Counted from the stretch's first letter, positions 1-12,575 are shown. The stretch is DNA of 64,000 nt from Rhodocollybia butyracea (GCA_015501585.1 JADNRY010000157.1:62001-126000); one strand, 5' to 3'. The notes: a model not told the origin generated them from the letters alone. A program made the numbers and translations.

Positions 1-414
1 ACCCAAACAGAGCGAAGGCGTAATTGACGCAACGACAAATAATTAGGCCGCGCTGCAATAACAAGAAATATTAAGTTTATTGTACAACACGATAGTCATA
101 CTAACAAGAAAACTGTAGGACAAATTACTCGAAATCTTCGATAATAGTAACCTGAACATATCAAAAACTGATTAGGGTTAAGCAAGTCCAAGTGCACGCA
201 ATTGGAAAGGAGGCGGTGATAAAGCTGGACAGATAATGGGCGCATTCGAGGTAGGGAAACACACAGTGTTCAGATGTGCCAGCGTAAGCGGAGTCATTGA
301 TTTCTTGAAGCTCATTGGGGAGCGTTATAACCTTGAGTATGGATCATGTGAGTATAAGCGATAAATTAATATACATCAACTACCGTGCAGGCTAGTGAGT
401 TTACGAATGAGAAA

Positions 415-690
415 TGAAATTTTGCCGCGATACGCTGGCCTGAATAAATTTTTGACCGCGATACGCTGGTATGAATGTAATGATAGCCGCGATACACTGG
501 CATGAATAAATTTTAAACGCAATGCGCTGGTATGAATGTAATAATGGCCGCGATACGCTGGCATGAATAACCGCAATACGCGGTATGAATGTGATGATTA
601 CCGCAATATGCTGGCATGAATAACCGCGATACGCTGGTATGAATGTGATGATTCCTGCGATACGCTGGCATGAGTGTATCGTAGTCTGCC
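415..690. repeat. minisatellite of CGATACGCTGG units
   Basis: About ten imperfect units share the core CGATACGCTGG followed by a TATGAATG or CATGAATA tail. Two unit types alternate: one followed by TAATGAT, the other by AAATTTTT or nothing. A stray related core (CGATGCGCAGG) lies at about 738. The overlapping open frames on both strands are by-products of the repeat. No gene is visible in bases 1-820. Confidence 0.85.
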
Positions 691-824
691 ACCATGAGGT
701 AGCAAGACAAGACCACAAATAAAAAATTTTGGTTTGCCGCGATGCGCAGGCGAAATCAGAAATAATGTAAGGAATATTGACTCACTGGAATGTATCAGAG
801 ACGGGAAATCTGGGCATAACAGGG

Positions 825-2200
825 CTAGTCAGTTCTACAGGAACAAGAAGAGTGACGTCCACAAGCGGAGTGAGAGGCTCCGCATAATGAGCATATATGC
901 GCGAGTGCGCATCTGTCTCCGTGCCTGCAGGTAACGACAGCATTGTATCCAACACAGATCCTCTTTCCTTTATACTCTCCATCTTTTGCCCAGATAAATC
1001 CAGTTCCGCAGTCCAGTTCACAGAAGGGGAAAGGACCGTGTACTCTGTCAGTGTCCTGTAAGCTATGTCCCTTCCTACCGCATCCAATGCATCTCGCCTC
1101 GGGAAGGCCACCTCGGGTGTGTTCCAAAAACAGTGTCACCCCAGCATTTGAAGCAGGAGTGTATGATGCGTGAGATGAAGAAGAGATGTGTGAATTCTTC
1201 TCCTCGGAATAAGCTGTAGATGATGGAAGCTGCTGGGATTCAGCGATGATGCGATAGGTATTAGCCTGTACGAGAACCAGAGACCACATGTTGTTGTAAT
1301 ATGCTTCGTCAAAAGCTTCATCGTGTGCGTAATGGCGGGCACGGAGCTCAATCTCTTTAGGAAGCCAGAGATCGTAGTGCTTCTCCGAGTCCCGTTGGTT
1401 TTTAAAGAAACCGAAGTGGTGTTTAAAGAAATTCGGGCGTGAACATTTGGGTCACCTCTGTATCTCTGCAATTCGAACGCGAAGTATTGACTCGTGGCCT
1501 CTATCCACTGGTTTATATGGAGGTCTTCATCCTTGAGTGGACCGATCCCCTTCTCGTCCTTCAAGATCTTGGCAATGTCGTCGATGTCAATGACATAGGT
1601 CTTTAAACCTGGGACATGTTTCTGATTGTAGAGGTGGAGTTTGCTAATGACCTTCTCGCCGGTGGGTGGGTAGAAGAAAGCGAGTGGGAATACATGATGG
1701 TGTCGTGCGGTTTCGAAAAATGCATCTGGGAAAATCAAGCGTATGGGCATGGCTGGGTTTCGAGTCACGAGCTGAACGTCGGGTTCTGGTCCCAGTGGTG
1801 TGGAAGTCTCGCTGTAGCGACCAGTACCTCCCAAAACACTGTTACCCAAAGTAACCTTCTCTTTAGCATCTTCCTCATTGGCCTTCCTCATCTCCACTAT
1901 CGCATGAGCCCTCTAGATCCGGCGTAAGTTCTGCAAAGAGAGTGGATCCTTCCTGAGACCGTCAAAGACATCATCGACATCGTCCAATGAGATGATGGAT
2001 TCCACATTGGAAATATCCATATCTGCTTCTGCAGGATGACTCGGAGCTACAGCGCCAGCCAGAGTGTTTTCTACGGCTTTCGCGTGCCTAGCGCGCGCCA
2101 TCTCCTTTTCCAACTGTTTCTCCCGACGATTGTCATTACGCGCCGTGATTTCTGCGTTTTTCTTGAGAATAGTGTGTAGACTGGTCAAAGGAAGAGTCAT
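825..2200 (-). pseudogene. broken Cys/His zinc-finger repeat-family protein
   Basis: Read on the minus strand from an ATG at 2200. The N-terminus is Lys/Arg-rich and probably coiled coil, followed by an acidic stretch (DISNVESIISLDDVDDVFD), a globular middle, and a C-terminal Cys/His block (CIGCGRKGH ... CRHGDRCALAH ... CSLCGASHSAC) resembling CCCH/CCHC fingers. The frame is broken twice. A TAG lies at 1913-1915 and the same frame continues unchanged beyond it (RAHAIVEMRKANEEDAKEK). A one-base shift near 1437 moves the rest to another frame. I believe this resembles a repetitive hypothetical family of Agaricomycetes with a CCCH-like finger, perhaps carried by mobile elements, but that link is from memory. 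The function is unknown; nucleic-acid binding is the simplest reading of the fingers. Confidence 0.6.
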
Positions 2201-2699
2201 GGGGTTGGAAGCGCTTCAGGAGTCTCGGCGGAGCCCTGTCATCTGTCATCTCGAGAAGGCGAAGTTGTTGAAAAGACTGGTTTTTGAATATCGCGCGACG
2301 ACGAGCTACAAATTGAGCGGTGGTAAGACCGACTCGAGCAACAGACTAAGCGGTGTAAGACCGACTTTCCAGAACGCGTAGTGAGAGCTGAAAAATCTTG
2401 ACGGGCTGGATTTCATATGCGACGATGAGAGTTGGTGATAAGGCAAGTGATAAGCGGCTGCCGATGATGCCGATTCTCACGTCTGCCTATCTTATCCTCC
2501 AATAAGCGCCTTTAGCACTTATCTCGGATGTAATTAAGAAGTTGAAGCGCCCGGCATGATTGACGCCCGGGCCTTGCCCGGGCCCATACTCAGCGAACGC
2601 GCGTCCAATGACTTCCTACCCTCCCCTCTCACTCAGTCTGTGGTGCAGCTCGGGCTTCTCCCGACTGGACGGGGCCATTGTCTTCACACACGGAATGAA

Positions 2700-3470
2700 T
2701 TGGCTAATTTTGCATAGAGTAAGACTCTGTGCATGGTACTTTTTGGATTGTGACTTTCTATCATCAACCTATTTCGCATTGAGTAAGACTCGGTGCTTTC
2801 AGACTCTATGACCACATCGTTGGCCAGTTTCGCAGAGTAAGGCTGTGTGTCGCCCATTTTGGGATATGGCTTTTCCATCAGAGGTGAACGTGGAACCTCG
2901 CGCAGAGTAAGACTTTGTGCGTTTCCAAATACGAATTTGCAGTATTGTCCAATTTTGCGCAGAGTAAGGCTCAGCGCGTAGGCGTCTTTCGCAACTCAGT
3001 GCGTCGCACTCTGCAGGCTATGACTCAATTCCATCGTCGACCAATTTCGCACAGAGTAAGACTCTGCGCTTCGTACTTTCCAGATATGACTGTCCATCAT
3101 TGATTTTGCATTGAGTAAGACTCGGTGCTTTCATACTCTATGACCACGTCATTGGCCAGTTTTGCAGAGTAAGGCTGTGTGTCGCCCATTTTGAGATATG
3201 GCTTTTCCATCAGAGGTGAACGTGGAACCTCGCGCAGAGTAAGACTTTGTGCGTTTCCAAATACGACTTTGCAGTATTGTCCAATTTTGCGCAGAGTAAG
3301 ACTCAGTGCATAGGCGTCTTTCGCAACTCAGTGCGTCGCACTCTGCAGGCTATGACTCAATTCCATCGTCGACCAATTTCGCACAGAGTAAGACTCTGCG
3401 CTTCGTACTTTCCAGATATGACTTTCCGACATCGACTAATTTCGCACAGAGTAAGACTCGGTGCATTGTA
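2700..3470. repeat. array of ~21-bp quasi-palindromes with a 332-bp higher-order duplication
   Basis: Twelve copies of a 21-bp quasi-palindrome of the form GCRCAGAG-TAAGR-CTCTGYGC lie 55-95 bp apart. About 332 bp (roughly 2770-3100) are then repeated in tandem (3102-3434); for example GGCTGTGTGT occurs at 2841 and 3173. The arms of most units can still pair, often through G-T (G-U) combinations. Open frames across the block are low-complexity by-products. No coding capacity is evident. Confidence 0.85.
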
Positions 3471-3531
3471 CTTTTCAGATATGTAGTTGTATCTAAAAAG
3501 TGCAATGCACCGTGTCTTATACTCAAGACAT
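3448..3531. repeat. long imperfect hairpin closing the quasi-palindrome array
   Basis: The arm GGTGCATTGTACTTTTCAGA at about 3460-3479 is followed by an 8-nt loop and TATCTAAAAAGTGCAATGCACC, its near-perfect reverse complement. Pairing extends outward through the last GAGTAAGACTCGG unit and the matching CCGTGTCTTATACTC. It looks like the terminal inverted unit of the preceding array. Confidence 0.75.
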
Positions 3532-3549
3532 AGTCCATGGGCTCTTCGT

Positions 3550-4575
3550 TGTTGGCCATAGTCACAAAAATCCGGTCATCTTTAACTTGATGCCGCCTGT
3601 ATATGAAGTGAGCATCGGGGTTGAATGTTAGTATACAATCTACATTACTTGGTCTCTTTACTAACTTTGAACTCTAGCAAAGGATCATACAAGCTCGACA
3701 GTCGATGGCGACACCGGTTGCCTGGTCACTATTACAAAATTACAACCATGTGAAGCTCACCTGTTAGTCAATACACCACTGGAACAAGTCTTAGTATCTG
3801 GCTGCTGCATGTGCACGAAGTGTCATGCATATCTGAGTGCTTCCATGCGTAGGCGCTGTTTCCAACTGTTGGAGGCTGGTCTTGGACAAAGCTTACCCAG
3901 ACGTCTTTATTTCTTGCGAGGCTGGCATTGGCAATGGCTGGATGAACTCCGCACGGTTAATTTCCAGTTGCTCTTCAAGCCATTGTTTGAAGTCAGCTTC
4001 AAGCTTCTGCTCAAAACCACTGTCTCATTAAGAACAACGATAAAGACATCAGTAATTGTAAAATCTACGGTTTTTTCAGTTCAAAATTGCGTCCCTAAAA
4101 CCCTCTACCTATACTAGGTACCGGGAATATTCAAATTCTGCTTCGTCAGCAGTGTCCGCTGAGTTCACGCTCAAGGCCTTATGTGTTGGCCACTCGTCAC
4201 TACAGAGACTTGTTGTCTCTTGTTGTGGTGCTCTGGATCGAGAAGTTTTCTTTCCACCACAACATGTGGTATGATTTGCGCAACGTTGACATTTGTGGCA
4301 TTTTAACATAATTACTGAACGAAACTTTGAAGATAAAGGTTAAGAGAGGAAAAATCGTCTTTACAACTTTATCCTATTTATATGCGTAATTGAAGCAAAT
4401 AATTCCGAAAACGGACTGCTGCCCGGCAACGGCGAGCCGTATGAAAAGTCCAGCGCTTATACAACATTCTCCCTGCAAGCAACTTCCATCTTTACCGCCG
4501 TCTCTACCAGCAGCAATCTCTTCGCGCCGCCGACAGCTTTCTTCTCAAGCACATACGCTGGTCATAGGATGAGTG
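3550..4575. other. stretch without a recognisable gene
   Basis: Only short open frames without recognisable domains occur. One minus-strand frame (4109-4309) begins with a Cys-rich stretch (CHKCQRCANHTTCC), but it is 66 residues long and has no supporting splice structure. I see no promoter, RNA gene or repeat that can be supported. Confidence 0.5.
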
Positions 4576-4580
4576 CTGTC

Positions 4581-5322
4581 TCCGCCGTCTCCCAAGGCAA
4601 GGACCAAAACGTTGAGAGGTCTAAACTGGGGTGAACTTAGAAATGGCTTACACAACCACACCAAACACACACACAACTTATTACTCAGTTCGGGTTTTTA
4701 GTTCAGCCAAATAATATTTATTTAAAACTTCAATCTATTCAAGTGCTTCCTTGCTACACTGAGTGTTATTTCACTAAGTGCCTTCCCTTTCAAAGTACAG
4801 ACTTATTTAAGCTGATCCCCAAGCTCTGAGCTGTCAAACAAATACTATTCCTAAGTCCCTTGGTAAAATCACAAATTAACACAAGTCACAACTGACCAGA
4901 GGGTGTCCCTATAACTCAGACAGAGCTCTGACTGCAGCCTAACTGTGGTTTGAAAATAATATTCAAAGTCCTTTCTAAGTCTTTGTCTTAACTTCTCTGC
5001 ACTCAGTTCACACTGAATCTCTTTCTGTCTCTTTACTCAAGTTCAATTGCTTGTCAATTTCTCTCTGTAAATCCCAGTCTTTATATCAATTCAATCTTTT
5101 AGTAGTAGCCTGATAAGGAGCTGCTACACCTGGTGGGGGTAAGAAAGAATGCTTTTCTCTTCATTTCCTTGCCTTTTTATACTCCTAGGTCCTTGAAATT
5201 TTCTTAATTAAGGTACCATGGGTTGGTAAGACTCTCTTGGCTTGCCAAGAGCCAAGATGATAAATCTCATGTTGCCCTTTTAAGCCATAAGTGAGCTTGT
5301 AAGTGTTCTCCTGGTTCCTACA
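4581..5322 (-). mobile_element. solo-LTR-like element
   Basis: On the minus strand the block opens with TGTAGGAACC, carries a TATA motif (TATAAAAAGG near 5172-5182) about 145 nt in, and has an AATAAA-type signal near 4720-4735, the order expected of an LTR. CTGTC occurs directly outside the TG end (5323-5327) and at 4576-4580, a possible 5-bp target duplication. The inner end does not finish in CA, so that boundary is tentative. No gag or pol sequence lies next to it, hence solo LTR. Confidence 0.45.
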
Positions 5323-5329
5323 CTGTCCC

Positions 5330-6270
5330 CAGGGCTCTATATCGTTGTCTCATGGGTCCTCTACCCATATTACACCTTTTCTACATCTTTTATTTAATAA
5401 GTAATGGAGGGGAGGGAAGAACGATGCATTCCCGATGAGTGGTTCGACTTTGATGCGCTTTAAGCGCCGGGCGGTCCGTCCGTCCCGCGGTTCAAGTTTG
5501 CGGCGTCGTTCCGTATCTCCCCTTTTCTCTTCTCCTCCCGGGTCCTACCGGGTACTTGTATACATGTGGACCGTCCCGTAGGTCGGTCCGAATAAATTTT
5601 ATTATAGGCATGTCGCTAGGACGCGCCCCGCCTTTCTTTTACTGCCGGCGCCGGGCCACTTTGATCCCCGGCGCCTAATTCATCACTAATCGTCTAGTTT
5701 CTCTCTGTGGTTCGTTCCAGGGAACCAGTGCTTCAATTCTCTTACTTTAAACGGATATGGGTTCGCATTATGCTTGCCCTCATTCGTCTCTCTTCATCTA
5801 TTTTAATACTGTCTTGTATATCCCTGTATAGGACTTTTTGTAGTAGGTAGTATTAATTGAATAGACTTTAGATCTGGCAAGCCTAAATCAATCTAGGTAA
5901 ATCAATTTGATTGATTTTGAGTTTGTGGGTCAACGATGCATCCTTGCACAGTAATGTAGCCTCTTAAAACATAGTGTATCTCCCTTCAAATGGGTTTCTA
6001 CATACTAGATACCTGAAGTGGACCTTCAAAGTGTCTGATACATAATGTACCCTAGGTAGTGACGTGACGTGTTTCACGGGGTCTTTTAAATGATGACATT
6101 TCGCTTGAATTTCGGCGTACAGCGTAATTCGGCGTGTCAACGTCACGCCGCCTGTTTTTAAGGACTGTGAAGAAGGGACAAGCGGCCATCGGTTCTTGCT
6201 CTTATGAAGGAAGTTGCTGGCGTCGCAAACCTTGTGAGTTTCTCATCCGCTGGAAACTTTTAATTCCAAC
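5330..6270. other. GC-rich spacer with a strong hairpin
   Basis: From 5400 to 5700 the DNA is much more GC-rich than its surroundings. It contains GGCGCCGGG and CCCCGGCGCC about 10 nt apart near 5645-5675, which form a stable stem. No coding frame is recognisable. It may be part of a further degraded repeat. Confidence 0.4.
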
Positions 6271-6278
6271 TCATTCAC

Positions 6279-7032
6279 ATGGTCAACACGTTCAGTGAGA
6301 CTCGCTACGGAACCACCTGTCCACCCTCTTCTTTGGCAGCCTTCACTCTCAGTGGTCTGCAGGATTCCCCGCCAACATCTTACTCACGTATGTCCAGGCT
6401 TGACTCGGAACGTACCCGTTTGCTCACGGCGCTACGCCAAGTAGGACAAGGCAGATTTGGTGGACTTGGACTGAGGGTACGTAGTTTTCCTTCCATGCCA
6501 AGGCAAAACCTTCATTCGATCCTCCTTAGTTGTCTGGTCAACCATCGGTATCCCTCGAAAACATCTCTTCCTCAATACCTTGAACTTCTCCTCACGGTGA
6601 TGACTACCATTAGACTTCTACACACGCTACTCGCTCGCGACGAGAGCTAGTAGAACCTTTAACGGCAGAACTTCGAGGTAAGCTGCTTTTTTCAATGCGG
6701 ACGTCGACCGCAAGTATGCCTTTTCTCCATGCCACATCACATAAGTCCTTTCTACCTACTTATTCTTTTTTATTTCATCACTCGTCTACCTCTCTGCGCT
6801 CAAACCTGGGTGCGAGTTTTTCTCTACCTTCTTATCTTACATTTTGGGACTCGGCAAACATCTACTTACCTTGTTTTTTGAAGTATTTGGCGTCAGTAAA
6901 ACGGACACCGCACGGAGTACGATAACCCTGGAGATGAAGAGATGGACGCCGCCTTCACCTTCGCCGCCGACCATTTGCTGTTTTTGAAATTTGATTGTCG
7001 GTACACCGCCCAACACCCACCCTTACGTTCCG
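6279..7032 (+). other. possible upstream exons of the DUF6698 gene, unresolved
   Basis: Two open frames of 123 and 76 codons lie here, but neither shows the N-terminal features I expect of DUF6698 proteins. The frame that carries the next exon is closed by a TGA near 6990. The true first exons may lie here with introns I cannot place, or the gene may be 5'-truncated. Confidence 0.3.
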
Positions 7033-7753
7033 ATGCTCCTTTATGACATGAAACCTTATGACCTCGAGGACCGTGAAGCAGGATGGGGGAGGAGTTTCCT
7101 CCTGGTTCGGGTACGTTTTCATTAATGTTTGTGCTTATGCGCTCATGATGTCATTGCAGTGCTTGAAGCATTTCCTCAACGGACCTGGCGCTGTATTTCA
7201 TGACCCCGAGTCGACTAAATCTCTTGGTGGTCTTACTATTCGACCCATGTACAAGATCAAGCAGCTAACTCCTCGGCTTATCGCTTATGTAGCATGTATG
7301 GTATGTTACTGTTTACTCCCTTTTATTCACTTACTTTGTTTTTTCCAGATCAGCTTTGCTCTCTGCTCCGCTTGGCGTTTCTGTAATGTGGACCGTCATT
7401 TCAGTGGGCAAAAATTCTACGATTGGATTATATTCTTTCTCGAAGACCCTGACGACTGGTCGAAAGATATCGTCGACTTTCTCAATGAGTAAGTGGCCTT
7501 TACATTATACTCCTTCAATTGCCCATCCTCCTCTAGTCAGGTGTTTGTTATCAACAATGATGACGGGCAAGAAAGTGCTGAAGACGGAAATGCTACCGAT
7601 CCCAAAGTTCGCATAATCCATGCCTCGTGTGAACGACAACGAAAGGAGAAGAAGATGGCGGCGGACCTGGCAGTGGCGACAGAGAAGGCGGCGGCGGCGG
7701 CGGCAGAGAAGGAAGCGGTAGAGCCAGATGAATTAGAGGTCAACGAGAATTAG
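7033..7753 (+). CDS. DUF6698-family protein, C-terminal part
   Basis: Four exons fit well: 7033-7110, 7160-7300, 7349-7488 and 7537-7753, separated by 48-49-nt introns with GTACGT, GTATGT and GTAAGT donors and CAG or TAG acceptors. The product reads MLLYDMKPYD ... GRSFLLVR | CLKHFLNGPGAVFHDP ... QLTPRLIAYVAC ... YDWIIFFLEDP, the order I recall from the fungal DUF6698 family (a loading motif, a GPSA-like motif, a TP-IVAYA helix and an F-x2-ED segment). The C-terminus is a charged Ala/Glu-rich tail. The function of DUF6698 is unknown; members are repetitive in mushroom genomes and are often found near transposons. The N-terminal third is not identified, so the ATG used is only the first in the supported frame. 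Confidence 0.6.
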
Positions 7754-8331
7754 GGCGTTGGACTCTGCTATATGTTTGCTTTTGGTATTTGCTTATTTTT
7801 AAGATGATCATTGTCTGCTATAGTGATATTGCAAAGGTATAACGAAAATATAAGCTCGCATCTGCGGCACACACAAAGCCATTCTTCTTGGGGTATATTG
7901 GAAGAGATTATGTAGTAGAAAGTACTTTGAAGGTCTTTCGAGTCTGAGGGATTAAACATAATTTCATTGAATAAACAAATGGAGCTACTAAGGTTGGTTT
8001 AGCTTGACATGGCTGTTTTACGAAAAACTTGAGAAGTTTAAGCAAAGTTTGCTGAGAGATTGAAGAAAAGTGTGGCTATGGTGATTCGTGAAAGTTAGTC
8101 GTAAAGGTTCATGGTCGTAAACTGGAGAAACACAGATCAGCGATCAGGTGACAGAGATTAGATATCTGATTCCGCATGTCATTGTTCATTACATCGTTTA
8201 AAACACTTATCATTCTGTTTCTCAGTTTGTTCTCTTGGTCTGACTCAGAGAAAAATTTCCGCCCACTCCAGCATCAGAATATTTTCCCGTTCGTTACAAT
8301 GGAGTACTGCCTGGCAACTTGTTAACCTGAT
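7754..8331. other. intergenic spacer
   Basis: AT-rich spacer between the DUF6698 gene and the next decayed gene. No RNA gene, repeat or promoter stands out. Confidence 0.5.
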
Positions 8332-11015
8332 ATGGTATCTTCGAACCCGTACTTCCACGCCTTAATCGAAGTCAAAGCCCAATCTCTACCCGACGCGATT
8401 CCACCTCGAGTTTTCACTTTTGTTGGCCCAAAACCTCACAATTACCCAACGGTCCCTCTCGAAACTCAACTTCCAAATCCTGATTCTCGCGCCCCAGTTC
8501 TGCCTCGTTTTGATATACCTGGCTGGTTAGACTCCTCTTTGCCATTCTTGGGCTTTGCCCCTAGTTCAAACCCTTTCAAATGCCAATTTCTACGGTGTCT
8601 TGATTATAATATCAACGTTTTACCAATCCAGCTTGATGAAAAAAGCGGCCTGTACGTTCTCAACCCATCATTGAGAGACGACTGGAAATCTTTAGAGCAG
8701 AATATGAGAGTTTTCCTTGGCGCATGCAGGCGCGTCAATCCTCTAGGTCTAACACCTGGTTTCCGCTTCTGGTCGTATCCTGAACAGTATGGATATTGCT
8801 TGGCTTGGAAAACGGAAAAACTGGCTTGAAGGGCAACGTGGAGGTCCCGTCAGGCTTTCGTTCCGCTGATAGCGGCCATATCGTTCTTTCTGAAAATGCT
8901 ATACCATATGGAAAAGAAGTGGGTTGCGTTACTTGAGAGTGATCGTACAGCACGTGTACCCAGCTCAAATCCATTTTGGAGCGAGAGGCAAAATGAGTAC
9001 GCCCGTCTCCGTCGTGGACCTGTTCCTTCGAAATTTGAATGGCAGGAACGTTTGCAAACGGAGACCTCCATTTGCTCGGAGTGGCTTTCTTACTTTTACC
9101 AAATCCTTGAAATACCGATGGCTGGGGTATTCTTGAATGTTAGCGATCGCAGTTGCATCCCGCTGATTCCAGTGTTCCTTGAGGCTAATCTGCCTCTAGT
9201 ACTGTGTTGGGGTACTCTAGACACCTGGCACAAATCACAATTACCAAAAGTGTTGGCTTTGCTTGTTTCAGCACCGACTCGGTCTACTGTTGACTCTCTT
9301 AAGTCTAAGATTGCTCCTTATGTTTTCCCTCCGTTGTTGCTAGCGAGACACCCGTCGCGAATCTCCGACCACGCATTCCTCGCCTCACGGGCGGAACCCA
9401 GCCCTACGAAAACGAAACCATCCACGCATTCATAGAGCGTCGGGAGGATCACAGGATAAAAGTCATTGCCTCTGAAACACCTGTTGACTACCAGTCTCGG
9501 CTACAGCGCGAGAAAAATGCTCAGCTAGACCGACCTCCCGGCCGTAGAGGGGCTCGTGTCTACTACTGGGATCTGGTTGAGGGAGTGAGAGTTCGGGGTG
9601 CTGCAGGGAGAGGGAACTATGAAGATATCTGGGAAAGATATGGGCCTAAGCGGCGACACTACGATTCTGTGGCGGACAAATGGGAAGTTTGCACAGACCT
9701 GGATCCAAATGATACCTATGAGCCAGGTTTTGACGATGAAGAAGACAACATCTTTCCTCCAGCAGACAATGTTCTCGTCCCTACTGCCGCGTCCACCTCA
9801 TCTCAAACCTATCTTGCTCGCCTTCACAGCCAGACCCAAGCCCACAAGGCAATGTGGTGTTTCAGGATGCCATTGATGATGTTGCCTTCCATCGCTTTGG
9901 TTTCATTGCTCAGGATACCGTCCCCTCTGACCGTCCCGTGGTCTTTTCCACAAAGGTATGGGGGAAGATGCTGGACATGATCGGATCGGGACGACCTCCT
10001 AAACCTCCAATTTGCAACCACGGGTCCGAACACCGATTATGTGCTTTTTTCTTTAACTTACTAGATGCGAAAAAACTCTCCGAGGCTCCAACCTGCTGTG
10101 ATTTGGTCAACAGTCAATTCAAGCCTGTCCTCCCTTTTGAGATTGATGTCATATGCAACTACTTCCTGATCCAAGCGCAGGAGGCATCTGATGACGAGCC
10201 CTTCATGTTTGTGCTAGCTATTCCAAATGCTTCCACCGTTTTAGAAATTGCGCGGAGAAATTGGGGCCCCAAAACCGCGGACATTATGAAAGGCTTGCTT
10301 AAGGAGGGGGTTCCTTTCAGAACCTTGGTTCCTTACACTCGCCTTCCGCGATATATAGCACCTCCGATGAGGCGAGTCAGTGCACTAGGAATTCGCCCGG
10401 CTGAATTCTCGCCCAGAATAGAGGAGTACCGTGCTTATGAACACCAATGAATTTCTTCGATCAGCTAGGGGAAGAGCTGCGCTTTTGAGAGGCGGCCTTA
10501 TTGCTCGGCTTGCTCGAGATATTGTCAATGAAAACGATGTTTTCGATGGACCGACAGTGAATGCTGTTACAGGAAGTGAAAAAGCTTTTTGCTTATGGGA
10601 TAGAACACAAAACCATGCGTTCTGGGACGATCAACTCACTGAAGAGGAGGAAGACCTTATTTGCGGCACGTACGAGGTGGTGACTGGTGAGTTCTTCATC
10701 TAATTTGTAGCTCAAGCTAACATCCTTTCCTCAGGTGTCAAATCAAAAGATGGCACAATGCAAACAGCATTTCGATCCTGGTGGCCAAGACCGGCTGCTT
10801 GGAAGCTCTGTGGTTTAAACTGTGGATATTGGTCACGCGATGCAGAACACTGGTTTCAAACCCGCTTGAAACAAATCCTGTCTTCAACACCATCTGCGGC
10901 AATCTATACAAACAATGAATGGTGCCCGAAACTCAAATTCAACAAAGATGCTGCACGTCTTTCGGCCAACAATGATCGTTTAGCTAACGAGTACTTGGAC
11001 TTACTTATGAGCTAG
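8332..11015 (+). pseudogene. decayed large hypothetical protein of a mushroom repeat family
   Basis: A single protein of roughly 880 residues can be followed through four frames. It starts MVSSNPYFHALIEVKAQSLP, runs through a WSYPEQYGY..KTEKLA motif, a hydrophobic segment (AFVPLIAAISFFLKML), an acidic stretch near 9720 and a Trp-rich end (SWWPRPAAWKLCGL ... YWSRDAEHWF). Lesions: an in-frame TGA at 8827-8829, after which the same frame goes straight on; a shift near 9345-9370; a shift near 9850; and a shift near 10440. One intron at the 3' end (10687-10734, GTGAGT...CAG) is intact. I recognise the terminal WWP-W..G-D-GYW pattern from uncharacterised repetitive proteins of Agaricomycetes but know no function. 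The TGA fits a CGA to TGA transition. Confidence 0.6.
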
Positions 11016-11019
11016 ACAC

Positions 11020-12570
11020 AAAAACATCCTCTTCCTTCTGTTACATATGTCATCACGCCCATAACATACTATCCATATCTGTATATACAGAATGACTATA
11101 CTATTGCAGATTTCAAAAAAAATGTGTAGCAACGGTAGCAAAGCTTCATGCCAAGAAGAATTATTGAAGAGTACATCATGATCAAGTTACCAATAACGAG
11201 AAGTATGTCAGGCGAAGGCTCACGTTCACGAAATAGCCTAAGACCACCTTGTCCCGCTGTTGAAGGAAGTACTTCGGGCCTGGGAGTCCCGCCCCCCGCC
11301 TTTCTACTTCCGGAGTAGGTCAGACGTGTTTCGTATCCTATTTTGTTTATCCTCCCGTGGGGTCATTGATTCCCCCTCTCTCTTACTTATTTATCCTTCC
11401 TTTTTCGTTTATCCGAGTGCCTAGCTATGGCTTGGCAGTTTCGAGTACTTAGTTATATACAGGATCTATCGTCCTTTCTCCCTCAGTCGTTCGTACACTT
11501 CTGAGGGTGAGTTTATACTTTATTTATATTGTTGTGAAACCTATACTTACGCTATTATGTAGCTTATACTTATACGTGTTTCACAGGTACTTACAGCTTC
11601 AATTCCAGTCATTTGTACACTTCTGAGGCTTATACTTATACGTGTTTCACACCCGCAAGCATCGCAACTACCTGGACTCATACATGTAAGATTTAACCTG
11701 TTTATTATGACGCAAGTCTAATTAGTAGTAATTGGATGAGTGCTGAGCGCGTGATTTCAGGTGACGAGCATTTGCCTCAGACATGGAGGCAGTGTACTAG
11801 GAAAGTGGTGGACTTGTATTAATGGAAACTGAGAGTAGGCGTGAGATCCTCCACCGTTGGAATGGATAATCTACTAGGAACAGAGCCATAGTGTCGCCGA
11901 CAATGGTTCGGCAGCGGTTCTGGGAATGGAGCGATGAGCTGGCGTCAAGTCAGATGACCATGGTGGATGATCATAGATACAAGGAATCCGTTACTGGCTT
12001 GTGGATTCATGAGTGAATCACTCATAGAGATAGACCAAGGAAAATGAGAAAAGCCAGGAGGAGGTTGGCTATGAGAGGAGTTGGAGCCTTCCTTCTCTGT
12101 GTCTGATCATGGAACAACGGCCTGGAAGGTGCTGGTAATATGTCTCTTGTCCCTTCTTGTCCCCTCACGGATAATAGTGATCGCGTTGGCTATTCGTCAT
12201 TCCGCCAACACCCGACAAATATGATATTTAAACTGGTTTTTACTCACTTGCATCTTTCTTCGAATCTTTTTGCCCACTTTACTGCCAACAGTTCTGTCCC
12301 GAGTCCTGATATTCAATCTCAAGTCCACTCCCCTCGAAATTCACTTGAAGTTCACTCCACACATTGCAACCCATATTGCAAAGCGATCTGGTGCATTCAC
12401 CCTCGGGCCTCAATGTTCAAGACGGTCTCTGCTTGCTTCAAGCCAATGCAGGTCAAGCTTCCTCAAGTTGAAATTTGTTCAACACTGCAGCCGTTTACTT
12501 AAGTTTGAATAAAATGTTTTAATGCATGGTCTAAAATATTATATATAACAGTTACCATTCGATGCAACGA
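11020..12570. other. non-coding region with short direct repeats
   Basis: A GC-rich stretch at 11260-11330 is followed by direct repeats: GTACACTTCTGAGG at 11493 and 11615, and GCTTATACTTATACGTGTTT at 11562 and 11628. The two pairs have different spacing, so this is not a simple tandem array. It could be LTR debris but no boundaries can be set. Open frames at 12140-12512 have no recognisable features. Confidence 0.4.
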
Positions 12571-12575
12571 AAGCT

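Noticed and set aside
2064..2381. Plus-strand ORF over the zinc-finger pseudogene
   Set aside because: Antisense shadow of the Lys/Arg-rich N-terminus of the minus-strand gene.
7537..7743. Ala/Ser-rich minus-strand ORF
   Set aside because: Antisense of the Ala/Glu-rich C-terminal exon of the DUF6698 gene.
12140..12512. Overlapping plus-strand ORFs of 120 and 80 codons
   Set aside because: No domain, no splice pattern and two frames equally open; not supported as genes.
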